From the NCBI RefSeq assembly GCF_018919145.1, contig NZ_JAHLQJ010000001.1:124001-188000 (forward strand): 64,000 nt of DNA, written 5' to 3'. This DNA is from Paenibacillus brevis (GTDB lineage: Bacteria; Bacillota; Bacilli; Paenibacillales; Paenibacillaceae). A program made the translations under genes and the position numbers. Of the stretch, positions 1-7,797 are shown piece after piece. Position 1 is the stretch's first letter. Each line of letters opens with the position of its first letter. The notes beneath the pieces are model-generated. The model was not told the origin of the DNA. It saw only the letters and a program-made list of their open reading frames with translations, and did no database searches.

Positions 1-53
1 TCCGGGCGGTGTCCGGCTGCTCCTCGATGCGCGAAATTTATCAAATCAGACAA
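1..53 (-). CDS. Glycerophosphodiester phosphodiesterase, N-terminal fragment (cut by window edge)
   Basis: Reading leftward from a TTG start at 53-51, the 17 complete codons give MSDLINFAHRGAAGHRP and the next codon begins GA, as in the family signature HRG...RPEN. An AGGAGG Shine-Dalgarno (complement of 61-66) lies 7 bases before the TTG, which decides the start. The HRG motif carries an active-site His of GDPD-family enzymes, which hydrolyse glycerophosphodiesters to glycerol-3-phosphate and an alcohol. No signal peptide precedes the motif, so this is probably the cytoplasmic type. Only the N-terminus is visible, so length and completeness are unknown. Confidence 0.75.
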   Translation of the reverse strand, partial: MSDLINFAHRGAAGHRP

Positions 54-147
54 AGTAACTCCTCCTCGATATATCTGCTTTTTAAGATTATAAAATATGT
101 ATTATCCACGTCCTTAGTATAATCCTGCAATGTCAGCGGAATATAAA

Positions 148-185
148 CATAAAGACCCTCAACCTGAAGATCAGGCCAAGGGTCT
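148..185 (-). terminator. Rho-independent terminator of the FMN reductase gene
   Basis: On the minus strand AGACCCT...AGGGTCT (153-159 with 179-185) encloses a second small stem CCTG/CAGG. A U-containing run (TTTATGTTT) follows, just after the stop codon at 208. Confidence 0.7.
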
Positions 186-207
186 ATAGACCGGAGCGGG
201 CGTTACT

Positions 208-747
208 CTAGGAGCTAAGTTCCCGATTAAGCAGCATCGCATCAGAGAGCGCACGGGTATCCTGCAATATATCGCCCGGGCGGCTAGCTTTGCCGATAAC
301 GTAAGATTCGAATGACATCCCGACAAATTCGAAGCAATATTTCATCTGCTGAATTAGCGGCATCGCCTTTATACGGGGATCATCTCCTCCGACCGCAATG
401 ACATAAGCCTTCTTTTGTGCCATGCTCGCCTTGAAGTCATAGTCAGAACTCCGCAGGCTCTGCGACCAGCGATCTATAAAGTTCTTCATCACTCCCGACA
501 TCGTATACCAATACACCGGTGTAGCGAAAATAATCTTCTCATGGCGAAGCACCTCCATGATCACCGACTCATAATCGTCATCCACCGGATCAAATCCTCC
601 CCGCTCATGCCGCTGGTCCCGAATCGGTAGAATGGACAGCTCGCGAAGCAGAATCTGCTTATGAGGGATCCCCTCAAGAGCCAACCTGGTCAATTGCTCT
701 GTATTCCCATCCATTCGACTACTTCCCTGAAGCACCAAAATACTCAT
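208..747 (-). CDS. NAD(P)H-dependent FMN reductase / flavodoxin-fold oxidoreductase
   Basis: The 179-residue product starts MSILVLQGSSRMDGNT, the phosphate-binding loop of flavodoxin-like FMN reductases. It continues with PVYWYTMSGVMKNFIDR, the second FMN-contact segment of the NADPH-dependent FMN reductase family. I chose the ATG at 747 because GTGGAG lies 5 bases upstream; the longer in-frame reading from 783 would include the ribosome-binding site. A soluble cytoplasmic flavoprotein that reduces FMN or quinone-like acceptors with NAD(P)H is likely. The physiological acceptor cannot be read from the sequence. It appears monocistronic, with its own terminator. Confidence 0.8.
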   Translation of the reverse strand: MSILVLQGSSRMDGNTEQLTRLALEGIPHKQILLRELSILPIRDQRHERGGFDPVDDDYESVIMEVLRHEKIIFATPVYWYTMSGVMKNFIDRWSQSLRSSDYDFKASMAQKKAYVIAVGGDDPRIKAMPLIQQMKYCFEFVGMSFESYVIGKASRPGDILQDTRALSDAMLLNRELSS

Positions 748-1016
748 TTTTCTCCACATCCTCCTGCTTGTAATGAAATCCACCCTGGCCGTACAACGGT
801 TTGCGGCCCTTCCGACATAACGTCTTTACCGATCCTCATGGCGCTTCACCGATCTTTCCCGACCCTGCGACGAGGTCGCTACTGGCCTTAGGTCCAGTTC
901 AAAAACCGTCTGCAGCCTGTTATGCCGGGACCCGGAAATCGGTAGAATAAAGACATGAATAACAAACGAACCGCAAACCATCCCTTTTAAATAAACTAAG
1001 AAAGCGAGTGTCACTT

Positions 1017-1241
1017 ATGAAAAAATTATTTCGTTCCTCGACCGACAAGCAGATCTCCGGCCTTTGCGGCGGGCTTGCAAGCTTCCTCGGAGTTGACTCG
1101 ACAGTCGTCCGCCTGATCGCCGTCGTGCTGGGTATATGCAGCTTCGGCACGACGATCCTTATCTACTTGATTGCCAGCTTGATCGTACCGAAGGAGCCAA
1201 CCGGCTTTTACAGCTATGATGATCCATTCAACCAGTTCTAA
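1017..1241 (+). CDS. PspC-domain small membrane protein
   Basis: The 74-residue protein is essentially one PspC domain: a conserved N-terminal stretch ([21 protein letters not shown]) followed by one hydrophobic segment at about residues 31-57. PspC proteins act at the cytoplasmic membrane in envelope-stress responses. It sits 29 bases before the PspA-like gene and is probably co-transcribed with it, the usual pairing. A GTG three codons earlier (1008) is an alternative start; I prefer the ATG at 1017, although its ribosome-binding site (GCGAG) is weak. No convincing promoter was found in the 270 bases upstream. Confidence 0.85.
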   Translation: MKKLFRSSTDKQISGLCGGLASFLGVDSTVVRLIAVVLGICSFGTTILIYLIASLIVPKEPTGFYSYDDPFNQF

Positions 1242-1270
1242 TTCTATATTATCAAAAGGAGTGTATAAAA

Positions 1271-1936
1271 ATGAGTTTATTTGATCGAATTTCCAATTTA
1301 ACAAAGGCTACCTTGCATGAAGCTTTGAATAAGCTGGAGAATCCAGTATTGATGACTGGACAATATTTGCGGAATCTGGAGGAAGACCTTCAGATTGCCG
1401 AGAAGCTCTTGAAGGAGCAGCGCATGAATATCAGCATCCAGGAACGCAAACAGCAGGATGCCCTGGAAGCCGCACGCTATAGCGAAGCACAAGCACTGGC
1501 AGCTCTGGAGTCCGGTGACGATGTGAGGGCCCGCGCTGCCGCAGCAGCAAAGATCCGCCATGAAGAGCTGGCCGAGCAATACGGCGAAGAGGCTTCACAA
1601 GCTCGCAGCCGGGTGGTTGAGCTTGAGATTCGCCTGGAGGAAGGCAAGCAGGAGTATGCACGCTTGAAGGAGAAGCGCAATGAGCTGGCGGCCCGCGCTC
1701 GCAAGGTTGAAGAACAGAACCAGGCACAACGTCCGAACTTCAGCTCCGGCCTTGAGACAGGAGCAGCCGCCCGCGGATTCGAGCGCATGGAAGAGAAGAT
1801 TCTGGAATGGGAAGCCGGCAGTCAGCTCAGAGGAACGACGGGCACAGGCTCCGAAGGCTCTTCATCTCTAGAAGACAACTCCGCCGTAAATGATGAACTT
1901 GAGCGGCTTAAGGATCAACTGAACAGCCGTAAATAA
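1271..1936 (+). CDS. pspA: PspA/IM30 family phage-shock protein (LiaH-like)
   Basis: The 221-residue, charged, almost entirely alpha-helical protein starts MSLFDRISNLTKATLHEALNKLENP, typical of the PspA/IM30/LiaH family, and has long coiled-coil segments (about residues 25-150). These proteins form oligomeric rings or rods on the inner face of the membrane and protect it under envelope stress. The start has a clear AAAAGGAG ribosome-binding site. The gene follows a PspC gene with 29 bases between and ends in its own terminator. No LiaRS or PspF regulator is visible here. Confidence 0.88.
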   Translation: MSLFDRISNLTKATLHEALNKLENPVLMTGQYLRNLEEDLQIAEKLLKEQRMNISIQERKQQDALEAARYSEAQALAALESGDDVRARAAAAAKIRHEELAEQYGEEASQARSRVVELEIRLEEGKQEYARLKEKRNELAARARKVEEQNQAQRPNFSSGLETGAAARGFERMEEKILEWEAGSQLRGTTGTGSEGSSSLEDNSAVNDELERLKDQLNSRK

Positions 1937-1967
1937 GGTTAATTCAGAGGCGCGCGTTAATTCAGAG

Positions 1968-2012
1968 GCTGTGCCGGATGGTTTGATTCACGACCTCCGG
2001 TGCGGCTTCTTT
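1968..2012 (+). terminator. Terminator after pspA
   Basis: GCTGTGCCGGA (1968-1978) pairs with TCCGGTGCGGC (1996-2006), allowing G-U pairs, and is followed by TTCTTT. It lies 32 bases after the pspA stop. Confidence 0.55.
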
Positions 2013-2683
2013 GCGCGTTATCTTGCAAGTGTTAAGCAATACGATTCACCGATAGCCAAAAAAAGCCGTCCAATAATTCTGCGTTGCTGGGGCGACATGT
2101 GAAGTGTGCTTACTATCGCTGTTGCTCACGGATTTCTTGATTGAATAAGCCATAACAAGGAGGAAATCCACTCGCAAAGGCGAACACTCCGTTTCTACAG
2201 CACACTTCACACTTATGCCCTTTTATGCAGTCTCTTTTGTTCGGCTTTATAGGTGTTGAATGCACTTTAGTAGCTCCACCCGCTCCTCCGCACGTCGGAG
2301 GCATGGCAGAATGCACCAGAATCACTTGCTTAGTCTACAGGCTCGTTCACATCAGCATAGCATCTTGATGCCTGATGGATTACAAACAGTAAATAGACAC
2401 CAAGGCGAAAGATATAGCAGTGCAGCTTAAGCGAAGCCCCGTGCAAATTGCATTGCAGTTAAACTGCAAAGGCGAGGTAGTCAGGGCATAAGTGTGAAGG
2501 GTTGCCTCATCTAATTCGCCCTCCAATGTTTAACTATATTCCGCTGTTACGCGCTTTTCCTGCAAGAGCATAGCAAGTCTTCGCATCACCAAGTAAATGC
2601 AACAGCGGTAAACGAAGAAGCATAGCCATTCAGAGAAATTCCCCTGACGGCTATGCTTCTATTTAATAGCGTGAAATAAAATT
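2013..2683. repeat. Gene-free stretch with short interspersed repeat and inverted repeats
   Basis: No convincing gene lies here. The stretch 2141-2226 is a relative of the 162-bp element at 40701-40862: both share TTGAA(C)TAAGCC, GAAATCC, CAAAGGCGAAC and CTTCACACTTATGCC-type blocks in the same order. A further partial copy lies at about 2466-2500, where GGGCATAAGTGTGAAG (2484-2499) is the exact inverse of CTTCACACTTATGCCC (2205-2220). GTGAAGTGTGCT near 2099 also inverts AGCACACTTCAC at 2199-2210. A 70-codon reading frame at 2113-2325 falls inside the repeat and is not supported as a gene. Confidence 0.6.
2616..2660 (-). terminator. Terminator of the nfeD-stomatin operon
   Basis: GAAGCATAGCC (2617-2627) and GGCTATGCTTC (2649-2659) form a perfect 11-bp stem 24 bases past the stop codon at 2684. 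The following U tract is weak (TTCTTCGTTT). Confidence 0.6.
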
Positions 2684-3610
2684 TTACTTGCCGCTCTTGA
2701 ACAGTTCACCCATTGCGCCGAGACTGCCCAGCGTCTCCACCGCATTCGAAGGGATGAAGATTTTGTTAGCAGGTCCCTTAGCCACTTCTTTAAGCGCTTC
2801 AAAGGACTGGTAAGCAAGGACTTGTTCATTCAGAGCCGCGTTACGCAGCATTTCGATCCGCGCCTGTTCGGCAGCAGCAACGGCTTCGATCGCCTTGGCT
2901 TCCCCGAGGGCTTCCAGTTCTTGCGCTTGGCGCAAGCCTTCCGCTTCGCGAATCCGTGCTTCCTTGTCACCTTCCGCCTTAAGGATCTTACTTTGCTTAT
3001 CCCCTTCAGCACGCAGGATCATGTCTTGCTTAGCAGCTTCCGCTTCAAGGACAATCGCACGTTTGTTACGTTCAGCCTTCATTTGCTTATCCATCGCTTC
3101 CTGAATATCAAGCGGCGGCTTAATATCGATGACTTCTACGCGTTCAATCCGTACGCCCCATTTTTCGGTTGCTTCATCCAGCGCAATACGGATATCGGAG
3201 GAGATTTTTTCACGTCCGGACAACGTTTCGTCCAGCTCCATCTTACCGATAATTTGCCGCATGGTTGCTGTCGAAATGTTGCGGACCCCGTATACATAAT
3301 CGGAGATACCATAAGTGGCTTGTTCCGGACCTACAACTTGATAGAAAATAATCGTGTCAATCTGAACCTGCACGTTATCCTTTGTGATTACGGTCTGTGG
3401 CGGTACATTGGCTTGTTGAATCCGCAAGTCATGGTACGTACGCACCTGATCGATAACCGGAATCAGGATATTCAGACCCGGACTCATCAATCTGTGGAAT
3501 CTACCCAGACGTTCCACAACTCCAACCCGCTGTTGCGGTACAATCTTGATGGTTAGTGAGACAAAGACGACGACAACAATAGCAATGACCGCAATAATAG
3601 CCCATTCCAT
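2684..3610 (-). CDS. SPFH/Band 7 stomatin-like membrane protein
   Basis: The 308-residue protein has one N-terminal membrane helix (about residues 3-22) followed by a Band 7 domain containing ERLGRFHRLMSPGLN..IPVID. An Ala/Glu-rich coiled coil (about 180-260, repeated AEGDKQ/KEARIREAEG) follows. Paraslipin/QmcA-type stomatins assemble into membrane-microdomain scaffolds. I chose the ATG at 3610, preceded by GGGAGG, because it overlaps the upstream nfeD stop as TAATG, so the two genes are translationally coupled. Stomatin next to NfeD is the classic pairing for this family. Its specific role in the host is not visible. Confidence 0.88.
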   Translation of the reverse strand: MEWAIIAVIAIVVVVFVSLTIKIVPQQRVGVVERLGRFHRLMSPGLNILIPVIDQVRTYHDLRIQQANVPPQTVITKDNVQVQIDTIIFYQVVGPEQATYGISDYVYGVRNISTATMRQIIGKMELDETLSGREKISSDIRIALDEATEKWGVRIERVEVIDIKPPLDIQEAMDKQMKAERNKRAIVLEAEAAKQDMILRAEGDKQSKILKAEGDKEARIREAEGLRQAQELEALGEAKAIEAVAAAEQARIEMLRNAALNEQVLAYQSFEALKEVAKGPANKIFIPSNAVETLGSLGAMGELFKSGK

Positions 3611-4044
3611 TAAGTGAATTCCTCCCATCGTTCTACTTCGATAATCGTACTGCTCCGTGAAATCACCCTTACCCGCTCATCTTTAGCCAGCAACTGAGCT
3701 GATACGGCACTCCACGTGTCGCTCCCGACCTTAACGATTCCGTACTGTCCCGGCTCGATCGGGTCGACGACAACTCCCTGTCTTCCTACTAATTCGGTAC
3801 CCGTGTCCTGAAATCCTTTGGAACTCCGAACCTTTTTGGAAATTGGCTTGGTGAAGATCGTCAGCACGAGCGTCACGATACTTCCAGCCACTACCTGGAG
3901 CAAATATGCATCCGGGGCAATCCATGCCACTAACGCTGCTACCAGGGCTCCTATACAGAACCAGAGCATATAAAAGGTCAGCGTAAACATTTCAAGCACC
4001 AATATGATACCTGCGGCTATCAACCATACAATCCATGCATCCAT
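3610..4044 (-). CDS. NfeD-family membrane protein (short form)
   Basis: This 144-residue protein has three or four membrane helices in the first 85 residues and a C-terminal OB-fold-like domain (about residues 90-144, TGTELVGRQGVVVDPIEPGQYGIVKV). It lacks the N-terminal ClpP-class protease of long NfeD proteins. It precedes and overlaps the stomatin gene by one base, the conserved NfeD-stomatin arrangement, and probably works with it in membrane organisation. The start at 4044 is preferred over the ATG at 4071 because AAAGGTGG lies between them. Confidence 0.82.
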   Translation of the reverse strand: MDAWIVWLIAAGIILVLEMFTLTFYMLWFCIGALVAALVAWIAPDAYLLQVVAGSIVTLVLTIFTKPISKKVRSSKGFQDTGTELVGRQGVVVDPIEPGQYGIVKVGSDTWSAVSAQLLAKDERVRVISRSSTIIEVERWEEFT

Positions 4045-4177
4045 TGTGTTAGATGCACCACCTTTCCGCATGATAGTAATATATACGAGGCTCGAACAAA
4101 AAAGTATCAGGAATTTCTTTCTTTAGCAAGCTATTTATCGGATGACAGGGAAGAAACGGTAAAGGGTAACGGCAGAA

Positions 4178-4215
4178 ACGAAATAAGCTGACGCCGATTT
4201 AGTACCGACGCCAGC
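4178..4215 (-). terminator. Terminator of the cystine symporter gene
   Basis: On the minus strand GCTGGCGTCG pairs with CGGCGTCAGC (with G-U pairs), followed by TTATTTCG. It lies about 70 bases past the stop at 4287. Confidence 0.5.
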
Positions 4216-4286
4216 TCGCAACTTAGTTGTTCAACGCTCCATTAAAGGGGCATTAATTCATTTGTAAAATTCCTTGCTCGACCCTT

Positions 4287-5681
4287 TTACGCCTGTACAG
4301 CGCTATCCAGATCTACATTTTGTTTGAATACATCCTGGTCATTCTCGCCCAGAATCTTGCCCGTAATGACACCGGCTGTGATCGAATCGTTGACATTCAA
4401 GGCAGTACGCCCCATGTCGATCAACGGCTCAACCGAAATCAACAGACCGGCGAGTGCAACCGGCAGGTTCATCGTAGACAAGACAATCAGCGAGGCAAAG
4501 GTTGCGCCCCCGCCGACGCCGGCTACGCCGAACGAACTGATGGTGACCACCAGAATCAACGTCAGGATAAAGTCCCAGCTCAACGGATCGATACCGACGG
4601 TTGGTGCGATCATCACAGCCAGCATGGCAGGATAGATCCCTGCGCAGCCGTTCTGGCCGATGGTTGCTCCGAAGGAAGCAGACAGGTTAGCGATGCCGTC
4701 TGGCACGCCAAGGCGTTTCGTTTGCGTCTCTACGTTAAGCGGAATAGTCGCTGCACTTGAGCGCGAGGTGAATGCAAAGATCAGTGTTGGCAATACTTTT
4801 CTAACATACTGCACCGGATTATACCCGAACAACGCGAGCAGAATCAGATGGATGATGAACATGACGATAAGCGCTACATAAGAAGCACCAACAAACTTGA
4901 TCAGCTTCAAAATCTCTTCCGGATTGGTTGTTGCCACGGTGTTTGTGATCAAGGCCAGAATTCCGTACGGCGTCAGCCTCAGCACAAGCGTTACGATCCG
5001 CATAACAACCGCGTAGACTGCGTCAACCAATTTGCGGAAGGTGTCCGCTTGCTCCGGCTTTTTCTTATCCAATCCAAGTACGGCTACCCCGATAAATGCC
5101 GAGAAGATAACCACTGCCAGTGTGGAGGTGCTGCGGGCACCCGTCATATCTGCAAACGGGTTTGTTGGAATAAAGTCCAATACTTGCTGGGGAATAGATT
5201 TATTCGCGACCGATCCCGCACGTTCTTCCAATGTAACACCGCGCGCTTGTTCCGCTTCTCCCGCTTCAATCTCAATGGCCTTCAAATCGAAGCCAATACT
5301 CGTAATGATGCTGACCGAAGCTGCAATCGCCGTGGTAATTAATAGCACTGCGATGATAAGGCCGCTGATCTTGCCCAGATTTTGCTTGCCCTTCAACTTC
5401 GCAATCGCCGAAATAATCGATACCATGATCAAAGGAATCACTATCATTTGCAGCAAGCCGACATATCCCCGTCCGACCAAATTGAACCAGTCGGTGGACT
5501 TTGCAAGCACCTCAGAGTCTGCATTGTATACCAGCTGCAGAATCACACCGAACACCAAACCTAGTCCGAGACCGGTGAAGACCCGCTTCGTAAATGAGAT
5601 ATGCTTCTTTTGCATCCATACCAGTACGCCAAGCAGTACCAGCATTACTGCAATATTCAGGATAACTTGTAATGTAGCCAT
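4287..5681 (-). CDS. tcyP: L-cystine / dicarboxylate-type sodium symporter (TcyP-like)
   Basis: The 464-residue integral membrane protein of the DAACS family has about eight helices. It carries the family transport-core motifs: the serine-rich hairpin FTSRSSAATIPLNVETQ near residue 303 and ...VEPLIDMGRTALNVNDSI near 425, where Asp and Asn contact substrate and sodium. The N-terminal organisation and length match the B. subtilis TcyP cystine importers better than GltP/DctP. It imports L-cystine or a related anionic amino acid with a cation. The start has GGGGGAG at the right distance. It appears monocistronic, and no SAM riboswitch or T-box was seen in the 5' region. The exact substrate is inferred from family resemblance. 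Confidence 0.8.
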   Translation of the reverse strand: MATLQVILNIAVMLVLLGVLVWMQKKHISFTKRVFTGLGLGLVFGVILQLVYNADSEVLAKSTDWFNLVGRGYVGLLQMIVIPLIMVSIISAIAKLKGKQNLGKISGLIIAVLLITTAIAASVSIITSIGFDLKAIEIEAGEAEQARGVTLEERAGSVANKSIPQQVLDFIPTNPFADMTGARSTSTLAVVIFSAFIGVAVLGLDKKKPEQADTFRKLVDAVYAVVMRIVTLVLRLTPYGILALITNTVATTNPEEILKLIKFVGASYVALIVMFIIHLILLALFGYNPVQYVRKVLPTLIFAFTSRSSAATIPLNVETQTKRLGVPDGIANLSASFGATIGQNGCAGIYPAMLAVMIAPTVGIDPLSWDFILTLILVVTISSFGVAGVGGGATFASLIVLSTMNLPVALAGLLISVEPLIDMGRTALNVNDSITAGVITGKILGENDQDVFKQNVDLDSAVQA

Positions 5682-5952
5682 CTTAATACTCCCCCTGCAA
5701 AATTATTATGAACTGTACGGATTAGCAACCTGACTCTTGGTGTGAGGAATAAGTTGATCTGTTCCGCTGTTATCTTAGCACATATCATACTAAATGGATA
5801 GGATTAATTCATTTGTAATGATCTATTATAAATCTTGATTTGAAGAGAGTACATAAATGCAGGATTTAAAAGTAAAGACTAATAATATTAACCTTTACCC
5901 AATAATTTGTGGTTTTAACAGACAATTTGCTTTAATAGCCCGAATTACGGTT
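5682..5952. other. Divergent intergenic region tcyP / amylase
   Basis: AT-rich spacer between divergent genes, with no small gene seen. A TATGAT-like -10 for tcyP lies near 5785, but no good -35 accompanies it, so no tcyP promoter is called. Confidence 0.4.
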
Positions 5953-5991
5953 GTGCAAACGTTTTAACAAAACGAGTTATTCAGTTATGAT
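5953..5991 (+). promoter_or_regulatory. Amylase promoter with MalR/LacI-type operator
   Basis: TTAACA (5964-5969), a 16-bp spacer and TATGAT (5986-5991) form the promoter. GTGCAAACGTTTTAAC (5953-5968) is a LacI-family half-palindrome whose CG centre lies 3.5 bases before the -35 box. The same geometry recurs at malE, malL and pulA, so repression by occluding the -35 is likely. Confidence 0.65.
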
Positions 5992-6030
5992 GGACATAGA
6001 ATGCTAACTTGAATGGAGGCAACTCTCATA

Positions 6031-7743
6031 ATGAATCGTAAAAAAAATACAAAGCCTAGATATCTCAAATGGCTTGGAAGCGCTATCCTGGTCATAATGA
6101 TATTAACAGGATGTACTTCCGGAGGCCATAGCAATCAGGAAAATAATTCCGCCCCGGTGGACTCCGCGAACGGCATGCAACAGACAAATTCGCCGGGAAA
6201 TTCCGAATCTGCCCCTGGCGGTAGCTCTCTATCGGTGCTCGGCACCCAGCCTTCAGACGTATATTATGAGATATTTGTCCGTTCCTTTTATGATTCGGAC
6301 GGAGATGGGATTGGTGACTTCAAGGGTCTCATTGAAAAATTGGATTATCTGAATGACGGCAACCCCGATACAGACAATGATCTTGGCATCGAAGGAATTT
6401 GGCTTATGCCTATCAATCCTTCCCCCAGCTATCACGGGTACGATGTAACCGACTACCGTGCTATTCATCCTGATTATGGGACGATGGAGGATTTCAAGGA
6501 ATTTCTCGATGAAGCTCACAAGCGCGGCATCAAGGTTATTATGGATCTGGTCGTGAACCATACGAGCAAAGAGCACCCTTGGTTTCTGGAGGCGGCAGCG
6601 GACAAGAACAGTCCGTATCGCGACTGGTACATCTGGGCGGAAGATCAGAACCGCAAGACCGGAGGTTCCAGTGCTGCCGGAAGCGGAAGTCCGTGGCATA
6701 CAGCGCGAGGCGACCACTATATGGGAATTTTTTGGGAAGGCATGCCTGATTTGAACTTCGATAATCCTGAGGTTCGTCAGGAGATGAAGGAGATCGGACA
6801 ATTCTGGCTGGATTTGGGACTGGATGGATTCCGGCTCGATGCAGCCAAGCATATTTATGAGGATCTGATTACCGATAAAGGGCAAGAGACCACTGACAAG
6901 AATGTGTCATGGTGGCAAGAATTCCGCAGCAGTATGCTGGAAGTCAACCCTGATGCTTATCTCGTCGGCGAGGTATGGGATCCTTCACCGGCTCTGATTG
7001 CGAATTATTTAAATTCCGCTCTGGATTCCGGCTTTAACTTCGGACTGGCTGAGACGATTCTAAGCGCAGCCAAGCAGGAGAAGGATAATAACATTGCCTT
7101 CACCCTTGAAAGAACTTATAAGCTGTTTGAAGAAAAATCGAGGGGTCAGTTCGTTGATGCCACCTTTCTGACCAATCATGATATGAACCGGGTGATGACT
7201 CAACTGGAAGGAAATGCGGATCATGCCAAGATGGCAGCCGGATTAATGCTCACACTGCCGGGGAATCCGTTCATCTATTACGGAGAAGAAATCGGCATGA
7301 CCGGCGCCAAGCCCGACGAGAGCATTCGCGAGCCGATGCAGTGGCATGCAGGCGGTACCGGGACTGGGCAGACCACCTGGGAACCTGTTCAATTCAATAC
7401 CGGAAAGCCCGGAACCAGCGTCGAGGAACAGCTGCAGGAACCGGATTCCTTACTGTCTCATTACCGGAAATTAATCGCCCTGCGCAATGTCAGCAGCGCA
7501 TTGAAGGATGGATCTGTTAAGGAATTCGATTCAGGCCATGACGGTGTAATTGCTTACCTTCGTCAGAATGATCAGGAATCGGTTCTGGTACTTCATAACC
7601 TTACCGGCAAGGAACAGACCCTTCTTCTCGAAGCTGATGAAGAGCAAGTATTCTCGAAAATTGCCGGAACCACAAGGGAAGGTGTCGAGCTCAGCGGCAA
7701 TCAGCTTGTCATTCCAGGCTACACTACAACCGTCCTTCAATAA
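6031..7743 (+). CDS. Secreted alpha-amylase, lipoprotein, GH13
   Basis: The 570-residue protein has a positively charged start (MNRKKNTKPR), a hydrophobic helix and the lipobox LTGC. It should therefore be exported and lipid-anchored on the outside. The four GH13 motifs follow: DLVVNHT, GFRLDAAKH (nucleophile Asp270), VGEVWD (acid/base Glu314) and FLTNHD (Asp384). The Asp-rich loop DSDGDGIGDFKG is calcium-binding in such amylases. A C-terminal beta-domain completes it. Its job is to cut starch or maltodextrins outside the cell for the malEFG importer. I chose the ATG at 6031 because the ORF's earlier ATG at 6013 is part of its GGAGG ribosome-binding site. GH13_36-type is my best guess at subfamily. 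Confidence 0.88.
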   Translation: MNRKKNTKPRYLKWLGSAILVIMILTGCTSGGHSNQENNSAPVDSANGMQQTNSPGNSESAPGGSSLSVLGTQPSDVYYEIFVRSFYDSDGDGIGDFKGLIEKLDYLNDGNPDTDNDLGIEGIWLMPINPSPSYHGYDVTDYRAIHPDYGTMEDFKEFLDEAHKRGIKVIMDLVVNHTSKEHPWFLEAAADKNSPYRDWYIWAEDQNRKTGGSSAAGSGSPWHTARGDHYMGIFWEGMPDLNFDNPEVRQEMKEIGQFWLDLGLDGFRLDAAKHIYEDLITDKGQETTDKNVSWWQEFRSSMLEVNPDAYLVGEVWDPSPALIANYLNSALDSGFNFGLAETILSAAKQEKDNNIAFTLERTYKLFEEKSRGQFVDATFLTNHDMNRVMTQLEGNADHAKMAAGLMLTLPGNPFIYYGEEIGMTGAKPDESIREPMQWHAGGTGTGQTTWEPVQFNTGKPGTSVEEQLQEPDSLLSHYRKLIALRNVSSALKDGSVKEFDSGHDGVIAYLRQNDQESVLVLHNLTGKEQTLLLEADEEQVFSKIAGTTREGVELSGNQLVIPGYTTTVLQ

Positions 7744-7746
7744 TTG

Positions 7747-7788
7747 AAAATGGACGTTCAGGCTGTTTGCCCGGACGTCCATTCTTTG
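7747..7788. terminator. Bidirectional terminator between amylase and alpha-glucosidase
   Basis: AATGGACGT (7749-7757) pairs perfectly with ACGTCCATT (7775-7783), with A/T runs on both flanks. It separates two convergent genes. Confidence 0.7.
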
Positions 7789-7797
7789 TATGACCTA

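Noticed and set aside
2113-2325. 70-codon reading frame on the minus strand with several Cys residues
   Set aside because: It lies wholly inside the interspersed repeat and inverted repeats, has no good ribosome-binding site, and related repeat sequence at 40.7 kb does not keep the frame.
2822-3556. Long plus-strand frame opposite the stomatin gene
   Set aside because: It is antisense to a clear SPFH coding region and has no family resemblance or start signals.
5682-5800. SAM riboswitch or T-box before the cystine symporter
   Set aside because: The leader is short and shows neither the S-box conserved motifs nor a T-box sequence with terminator.
6013-6030. Start of the amylase at the first ATG (6013)
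   Set aside because: That ATG is part of the GGAGG ribosome-binding region, and the signal peptide starts naturally at MNRKKN.
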